Below are positions 6,133 to 9,653 of a stretch of 9,653 bases of DNA, piece by piece; position 1 is the stretch's first letter; each line of letters starts with the position of its first letter. The position numbers were made by a program, and so were the translations under genes. The notes beneath the pieces were generated by a model. The model saw only the letters and a list, made by a program, of their open reading frames with translations. It did no database searches and was not told where the DNA came from. This DNA comes from Treponema sp. UBA1233. GTDB taxonomy: Bacteria > Spirochaetota > Spirochaetia > Treponematales > Treponemataceae. The DNA is taken from the NCBI GenBank assembly GCA_002309305.1, contig DBWR01000062.1:71889-81541 (forward strand), in the 5' to 3' direction.

Positions 6133-6495
6133 ATGTTTGCTTATCAATTTACAAATGACAAGCCCATTTATATCCAGCTGATTGATGTTTTCAAATGCAA
6201 GATTGTTGCTGGAAACCTTAAGTCAGGGGACAGGCTCGATTCTGTAAGGGATCTTGCGGTTCAGGCTCAGGTTAACCCCAACACCATGCAGAAAGCCTTG
6301 TCAGAATTGGAAAAAGAGGGCTTGGTAAGGACGGAGCGCAATTCGGGCCGTTACATTACAGACGATGAGTCTGTAATCGACAAAATCCGGATTCAGCTTT
6401 CTAAGAATGAAGTAGAGGCATTCGTCAAAAAGATGGTGTCCCTTGGATTCAATAAAAAAGACATCCTTAAGTTGATTCAAGATCAGGACTTTTAG
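6133..6495 (+). CDS. GntR-family regulator, YtrA-like
   Basis: This is a 120-residue transcription factor, about the length of the short YtrA branch of GntR proteins. It has the winged helix-turn-helix domain but no large ligand domain. The motif run is typical: PIYIQLIDVFKCKIVAGNLKSGDRL (11-35), then SVRDLAVQAQVNPNTMQKALSELEKEGLV (37-65) as the recognition helices, and RTERNSGRYITDD as the wing. The last 40 residues form a helical tail (VEAFVKKMVSLGFNKKDILKLI) that serves dimerisation in this group. The start has GAGG five bases upstream. It leads an operon with an ABC ATPase (14-bp gap) and a permease, the usual YtrA arrangement. It should repress this operon through the 6086-6111 palindrome until a cell-envelope stress or an antibiotic signal releases it. 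The signal itself cannot be read from sequence. Confidence 0.93.
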   Translation: MFAYQFTNDKPIYIQLIDVFKCKIVAGNLKSGDRLDSVRDLAVQAQVNPNTMQKALSELEKEGLVRTERNSGRYITDDESVIDKIRIQLSKNEVEAFVKKMVSLGFNKKDILKLIQDQDF

Positions 6496-6509
6496 GATAC
6501 GGAGAAATT

Positions 6510-7211
6510 ATGGAAAACATTAACTTAGTTTGCAAGGATCTTTCAAAATCCTATGGAAAAACTCTAGGCCTGGATAATGTAAGCCTTGCCCTGCCAAAAG
6601 GTTCAATAGTGGGTCTTTTGGGTCCCAACGGCAGCGGTAAAACAACTTTGCTCAAGCTGGCAGCCGGTCTTCTTACTCCAAGTTCAGGTTCAATTGAATT
6701 ATGCGGAATGGCACCAAGTGAACTGACCAAAGAGATTGTTGCATATCAGCCGGACAAGATTTATCTGAACAACTGGATGACCGTAGAAAACCTGGTTTCC
6801 ATGATGGCAGATTTCTATCAGACATTCAACAGGGAAAAGGCAATGGACATGCTTTCCAAGCTCAAGCTTAACCCAAAGGACAAACTCAAGACCATGTCAA
6901 AGGGTAACAAGGAAAAAGTCCAGCTTATCCTTACAATGAGCCGCGATGTTCCCCTTTACATTCTTGATGAACCTATTGGTGGTGTTGACCCTGCCGCACG
7001 CGATTACATTCTTAATACCATCATCAACAACTATCAGGAAAATGCAACAGTGATTATCTCTACCCACTTGATTTCTGATATAGAGAACATCCTTAACTAC
7101 ATCATCTTCTTAAAAGAGGGCAAAGTTGTCCGTTGTGGTGACGTTGACGACATTCGCGAAAAAGAAGGTAAATCAATCGACATTCTCTTTAGGGAGGAAT
7201 TCAAATGCTAA
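6510..7211 (+). CDS. ABC transporter ATP-binding protein (YtrB-like)
   Basis: This 233-residue nucleotide-binding subunit would power the membrane protein encoded next. Walker A is GPNGSGKT (38-45), the Q-loop glutamine is Q80, Walker B ends in YILDEP with E154 as catalytic base, the D-loop is GGVDP, and the switch histidine is H186 in ISTHL. The signature is not LSGGQ but TMSKGNKEKVQ (128-138). This form is common in the YtrB/GntR-linked exporter branch, so it is a subfamily trait rather than damage. GGAG five bases before the ATG sets the start. Its last codons overlap the permease start by seven bases (ATGCTAA), which suggests coupled synthesis of the two subunits. The substrate is unknown; related systems handle antimicrobial peptides, antibiotics or envelope stress. 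Confidence 0.94.
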   Translation: MENINLVCKDLSKSYGKTLGLDNVSLALPKGSIVGLLGPNGSGKTTLLKLAAGLLTPSSGSIELCGMAPSELTKEIVAYQPDKIYLNNWMTVENLVSMMADFYQTFNREKAMDMLSKLKLNPKDKLKTMSKGNKEKVQLILTMSRDVPLYILDEPIGGVDPAARDYILNTIINNYQENATVIISTHLISDIENILNYIIFLKEGKVVRCGDVDDIREKEGKSIDILFREEFKC

Positions 7212-8005
7212 ACACTTTACAAAAAAGAAATCCAGTTGAACGCACTGGTAAAATCTTCAAGTACAGCTTCATGCAATATGCAAGGGTTCTTCTGCCTTTG
7301 AGCATTGCAATACTTGCCGTTACTTTTGTATTCTGCATTTTCTCATTTATTCCAGGAGCAAGCATCCTAGATTTTAAAGACAATGAATTTACAGGATTAA
7401 ACCTTGTAAATGTCATAATGATATCTGTCACTTATATTTTCTTTGTTACCGTATCCATCTGTACGCTGGTTATGATAAACAGAAATATCAAGAACAGCTA
7501 CTTTAGGGATGAAGCATACTTAAGGATGACGCTTCCTGTAACAATCGGAGAACACATGGCAGGAACAGTATTGAGCAGCATGGTTTGGTACATAATCTTG
7601 GGTATTGTATCTGTAATTTCCCTTCTGTTTCTCTTTGGAAACCCGATTATTACCCACATCAAGGAGCTTGAATTTGGCATTCCCATAAAGTATGTCCTGA
7701 TGTTCATTCTCTATTGGATTGTATCTTTGTTTACACTGGTTTCTGTGATTTTCCTGTTACATTCACTTGCTTCTCTTGTACATAAAGGGAAAATGGCTGT
7801 TAAAATTGGTAGTTTAATCGGTATTCTGGTTATTTTTGAAGTCTTTATGATACAATTTACACGCTACAGAGTTGCCCGAATTGTTCAATCAGAAAATGTA
7901 TCTTTAGGATTTTTCTGGCCGTGCATTTGCTTTATCGCTGTAATAGGCATACTTTCCTATGCCGGTTCATACCTGATTCTAAAGAAAAAGTACAATCTTG
8001 AGTAG
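7205..8005 (+). CDS. ABC transporter permease, six predicted membrane helices
   Basis: This 266-residue membrane protein is the likely partner of the ATPase encoded just before it. Hydrophobic segments lie at about residues 27-50, 67-91, 118-145, 160-190, 198-216 and 234-259, giving six helices, as in ABC-2 type permeases. The loop between helices 2 and 3 carries YFRDEAYLRMTLPVTIGEHMAG. This resembles the cytosolic coupling region of YtrC/D-like and bacitracin-type exporters, where a short LPVS/T motif is common. The start overlaps the ATPase stop by seven bases and has AGGGAGG seven bases upstream. Only one permease is present, so it would have to form a homodimer with two ATPases. A strong terminator follows within 35 bases, making this the last gene of the operon. 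Substrate unknown. Confidence 0.85.
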   Translation: MLNTLQKRNPVERTGKIFKYSFMQYARVLLPLSIAILAVTFVFCIFSFIPGASILDFKDNEFTGLNLVNVIMISVTYIFFVTVSICTLVMINRNIKNSYFRDEAYLRMTLPVTIGEHMAGTVLSSMVWYIILGIVSVISLLFLFGNPIITHIKELEFGIPIKYVLMFILYWIVSLFTLVSVIFLLHSLASLVHKGKMAVKIGSLIGILVIFEVFMIQFTRYRVARIVQSENVSLGFFWPCICFIAVIGILSYAGSYLILKKKYNLE

Positions 8006-8028
8006 TTAAAAAACTGCCAACTCCTCCT

Positions 8029-8079
8029 AAAAAAAATAGCCTGCCGGATTCCACAAGGGTTCGACAGGCTTTCCTTTTA
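8029..8079. terminator. Bidirectional intrinsic terminator between the ABC operon and the HIT gene
   Basis: The hairpin at 8038-8070 has six perfect outer pairs (AGCCTG with CAGGCT), one C/A mismatch, then further CG and GU pairs around a short loop. On the plus strand it is followed by TTTCCTTTT, suited to ending the permease transcript. On the minus strand it is followed by eight T (the A run at 8029-8036), suited to ending the HIT transcript. The two converging operons can thus share it. Confidence 0.87.
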
Positions 8080-8093
8080 TACAAGTTGAATCA

Positions 8094-8498
8094 TTACATC
8101 TTCAATTTGTCGTACATTTCCTCTATTGGAACCAATGCACCAGTAAATGGCGGAACTCCCTTTATGCCATCGCCCTCTTTGCGCGGAATTATGTGCATGT
8201 GAAAATGGAACACCGACTGATGTGCGCATTCATTAGTACAGTTGAACAGGTTCACACCGCCGTATCCGCAGTCTTCCACAAAATGCCTGCTGATTTTCTG
8301 TACGGAATCCATAACGTGTGCCATTTCCACAGACTCACATTCCAGCATACTGCGCACATGTTTCTTTGGAATGACCAGCGTATGACCGTCAACATCCTTG
8401 GCAATGTCCAAAAACGCATAGGTATATTCATCCTCATAAATCTTATAGCTTGGAATCTCACCTTTGATTATCTTGCAGAAAATGCAATCATCACTCAT
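8094..8498 (-). CDS. HIT-family nucleotide hydrolase (Hint-like)
   Basis: HIT proteins of this type hydrolyse purine nucleoside phosphoramidates or act on dinucleotides in the cytosol; the cellular role in bacteria is often unclear. The protein is 134 residues from this start. It shows the N-terminal zinc-type pair C5/C8 in DDCIFCKI, the block GEIPSYKIYEDE, the strand GHTLVIPKKH, and the catalytic triad region HFHMHIIPR (H98, H100, H102). Length and motifs fit the Hint branch. A GTG at 8519 would extend it by seven residues, but AGGAGG at 8511-8506 lies inside that extension and seven bases before the ATG at 8498. The shorter start is therefore preferred. It begins 21 bases after the stop of the deacetylase-like gene, so the two form an operon, and it ends at the shared terminator. 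Confidence 0.95.
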   Translation of the reverse strand: MSDDCIFCKIIKGEIPSYKIYEDEYTYAFLDIAKDVDGHTLVIPKKHVRSMLECESVEMAHVMDSVQKISRHFVEDCGYGGVNLFNCTNECAHQSVFHFHMHIIPRKEGDGIKGVPPFTGALVPIEEMYDKLKM

Positions 8499-8505
8499 TC
8501 TATTA

Positions 8506-8511
8506 CCTCCT
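8506..8511 (-). promoter_or_regulatory. Ribosome binding site that sets the HIT-gene start
   Basis: A perfect AGGAGG on the minus strand lies seven bases before the ATG at 8498-8496. It lies inside the extension that a GTG start at 8519 would give, so that longer reading is unlikely. Confidence 0.75.
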
Positions 8512-8519
8512 ATTTTCAC

Positions 8520-9146
8520 TTAAAACAAAAACGACCAGACTTTCTTCTCAGAAGGCGGACAAACTGGATTTACACCGCAAGAATCGAACAACTCCCGTAT
8601 CGTCATAAATTCAACTCCCCTTTTAAGAAGCTCTGGTATTATCTGCTCCAATGCCTTTACAGTTTTATCGTTTCCTACAAAATCATGCAGTAGAACTATC
8701 ATACCATCCCGGGCATTATCCAAAACACCCTTAACTCTATGCTCAACACTGGCACTTTCTTCCCAATCCTCAACTCCATGACCACATATAAACGGCATGT
8801 CTATCGTCTGGAACATCTCGTCATTCAACGCCAAGTAAGGCGGTCGGAAAAACATTGGTTTGGTTCCGGTGCATTCTGTTATAAGGGCATTTGTCTTTTC
8901 AACTTCTTCCCTCATCTGTTCAACTGTCAACTTTGGAAATTCTGAATGTGTCCAGGAATGACACTCTATGCTATGTCCGTTCTTTACCTGCCTGTCTATC
9001 ATAGGCCGGGTTTCAGCGTTTATATTCTGCCCAATCAAAAAGAACGATGCCTTTACGTTATATTTTTCTAGTAAATCCAAAACCTGTACGGTAGTTGTGG
9101 TATTTGGTCCGTCATCAAACGTCAAAGAAATTCTTAGTCTATCCAT
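8520..9146 (-). CDS. Polysaccharide deacetylase-like protein (NodB/CE4 fold)
   Basis: CE4 enzymes use a metal ion to remove N- or O-acetyl groups from chitin-like sugars, peptidoglycan or xylan. The 208-residue protein holds all the main motifs: TFDDGP (9-14) with D11 as base and D12 as metal ligand, HSWTH (63-67) with both metal histidines, RPPY (101-104), the DW pair in HGVEDWEES, and LLHD (152-155) with the H154 catalytic acid. The active site therefore looks intact. There is no signal peptide or membrane anchor, which is unusual for a wall-modifying enzyme. It may work in the cytosol on a soluble sugar, or leave by another route. The start has GAGGG a few bases upstream, and translating further up does not reveal a leader. 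It is the first gene of a two-gene operon with the HIT protein. The true substrate is not known. Confidence 0.92.
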   Translation of the reverse strand: MDRLRISLTFDDGPNTTTTVQVLDLLEKYNVKASFFLIGQNINAETRPMIDRQVKNGHSIECHSWTHSEFPKLTVEQMREEVEKTNALITECTGTKPMFFRPPYLALNDEMFQTIDMPFICGHGVEDWEESASVEHRVKGVLDNARDGMIVLLHDFVGNDKTVKALEQIIPELLKRGVEFMTIRELFDSCGVNPVCPPSEKKVWSFLF

Positions 9147-9161
9147 TTTTCCCTCTCTTTT

Positions 9162-9190
9162 CTTTTAATCTTTATTCCCTCTCTTGTCAA
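9162..9190 (-). promoter_or_regulatory. Possible promoter for the deacetylase-HIT operon
   Basis: On the minus strand: a consensus -35 TTGACA (9190-9185), a 17-bp spacer and TAAAAG (9167-9162) as a weak -10. The start point would lie very close to the ATG at 9146, leaving a leader of about ten bases. A more upstream promoter in this AT-rich gap is therefore equally possible. Confidence 0.4.
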
Positions 9191-9258
9191 GTATTGCAGC
9201 AATTTCCAAAAAGTTTCAAAAACTATTAGAATTTATATGCGTTATTCCTTACTAAGCG

Positions 9259-9287
9259 TTGACCCGAAAATGATTTATCGGTATACT
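9259..9287 (+). promoter_or_regulatory. Promoter of ppdK
   Basis: -35 TTGACC (9259-9264), a 17-bp spacer and -10 TATACT (9282-9287), each one or two bases from consensus. The leader is short, passes through an AT-dinucleotide run (about 9295-9305), and ends in GGAGG (9306-9310), six bases before the ATG. This suggests strong constitutive expression; no operator symmetry is evident. Confidence 0.75.
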
Positions 9288-9316
9288 TATTCTACATATA
9301 TATATGGAGGACATTA

Positions 9317-9653
9317 ATGGCTAAGACCAAATATGTTTATTACTTTGGCGATGGCGATGCAGAAGGCGACGAAACAATGCGCCCACTGCTCGGCGGTAAA
9401 GGTGCAAACCTTGCTCAGATGGCAAAAGCTCCATTGAGCCTACCAGTTCCATCTGGATTTACAATTTCAATTGACGTTTGTCAGGAATACTACAAGCTCG
9501 GAAAAAAGTATCCTGCAGGTCTTGATGCAGAAGTTGCAAAATATCTTAACAGACTTGAAAAGTCTATGGGCAAAAAGCTTGGTGACGAAAAGGATCCACT
9601 TCTTGTTTCCGTTCGTTCAGGTGCTGCAGAATCAATGCCAGGTATGATGGATA
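9317..9653 (+). CDS. ppdK: Pyruvate, phosphate dikinase, N-terminal part (runs off the window)
   Basis: This enzyme interconverts pyruvate, ATP and phosphate with phosphoenolpyruvate, AMP and diphosphate, and in many anaerobes works in glycolysis. Only the first 112 codons are present out of roughly 880-900. They cover the start of the ATP-grasp nucleotide-binding domain: KYVYYFGDGDAEG, then LLGGKGANLAQM with the ATP-phosphate lysine K28, then PVPSGFTIS, and LLVSVRSGAAESMPGMMD with R100 as the conserved phosphate-binding arginine. The family usually reads SGARxSMPGMMD; the AAE here is a small local difference. The start is fixed by GGAGG six bases before the ATG, behind a strong promoter. Codon choice (many GGT, GCA, CTT, AAA/AAG) fits a well-expressed housekeeping gene. 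Nothing suggests breakage; the gene is simply cut by the window edge. Confidence 0.96.
   Translation, partial: MAKTKYVYYFGDGDAEGDETMRPLLGGKGANLAQMAKAPLSLPVPSGFTISIDVCQEYYKLGKKYPAGLDAEVAKYLNRLEKSMGKKLGDEKDPLLVSVRSGAAESMPGMMD

Noticed and set aside
6128..6900. Non-canonical ABC signature (MSKGNKEK instead of LSGGQ) as evidence of a dead ATPase
   Set aside because: This form is normal in the YtrB-like, GntR-linked exporter branch, and all other ATP-site motifs are intact.
8193..8693. A 166-codon plus-strand frame across the HIT and deacetylase genes
   Set aside because: It spans two conserved genes on the other strand and has no start signals.
9293..9305. AT-dinucleotide run before ppdK
   Set aside because: Only a few repeat units, in a leader that is AT-rich anyway; nothing suggests phase variation, since the promoter spacing is already ideal and lies upstream of it.

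Overview
The window looks like chromosomal DNA of a spirochaete, most likely a Treponema. The strongest hint is a close match, from memory, between the 690-1916 product and the NADH-dependent trans-2-enoyl-CoA reductase of Treponema denticola. A GntR/ABC exporter cassette, an Fe-S aldo/keto reductase and pyruvate phosphate dikinase also fit an anaerobic, fermentative bacterium. The DNA is moderately AT-rich, with strong AGGAGG-type ribosome binding sites and near-consensus sigma-70-like promoters in most gaps. No tRNA, rRNA, CRISPR array, insertion sequence or phage gene is visible.

Layout, left to right. (1) 1-398, minus: start of an unrecognised exported protein, cut by the window edge, with its own promoter. 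(2) 399-689: a gene-free gap dominated by a long imperfect inverted repeat at about 529-688. (3) 690-1916, minus: enoyl reductase FabV/TER, with a good promoter overlapped by TTGAC/GTCAA half-sites. (4) 2086-4038, plus: an exported ankyrin-repeat protein with a C-terminal SH3-like domain. (5) 4048-4827, plus: a Phd/YefM-type antitoxin and PIN-domain toxin pair. Its promoter carries two identical perfect palindromes, and the toxin lacks one of the usual catalytic aspartates. (6) 4857-6044, plus: an aldo/keto reductase with two C-terminal four-cysteine Fe-S motifs, close enough behind the toxin to share its transcript. (7) 6063-8005, plus: a GntR (YtrA-like) regulator, an ABC ATPase and a six-helix permease in a tight operon, behind a promoter covered by a perfect 10-bp inverted repeat. 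(8) 8029-8079: a terminator that should work in both directions. (9) 8094-9146, minus: a polysaccharide deacetylase-like protein followed by a HIT-family protein. (10) 9317-9653, plus: the first 112 codons of pyruvate phosphate dikinase behind a strong promoter.

Functionally this is a patchwork. The core metabolic genes (enoyl reductase, pyruvate phosphate dikinase) are single units at the edges. Between them lie accessory modules: a toxin-antitoxin pair, a drug- or stress-type ABC exporter with its own repressor, and an exported ankyrin protein. I see no single new multi-gene system. The most unusual items are the altered PIN toxin with its twin-palindrome operator and the long inverted repeat behind fabV.
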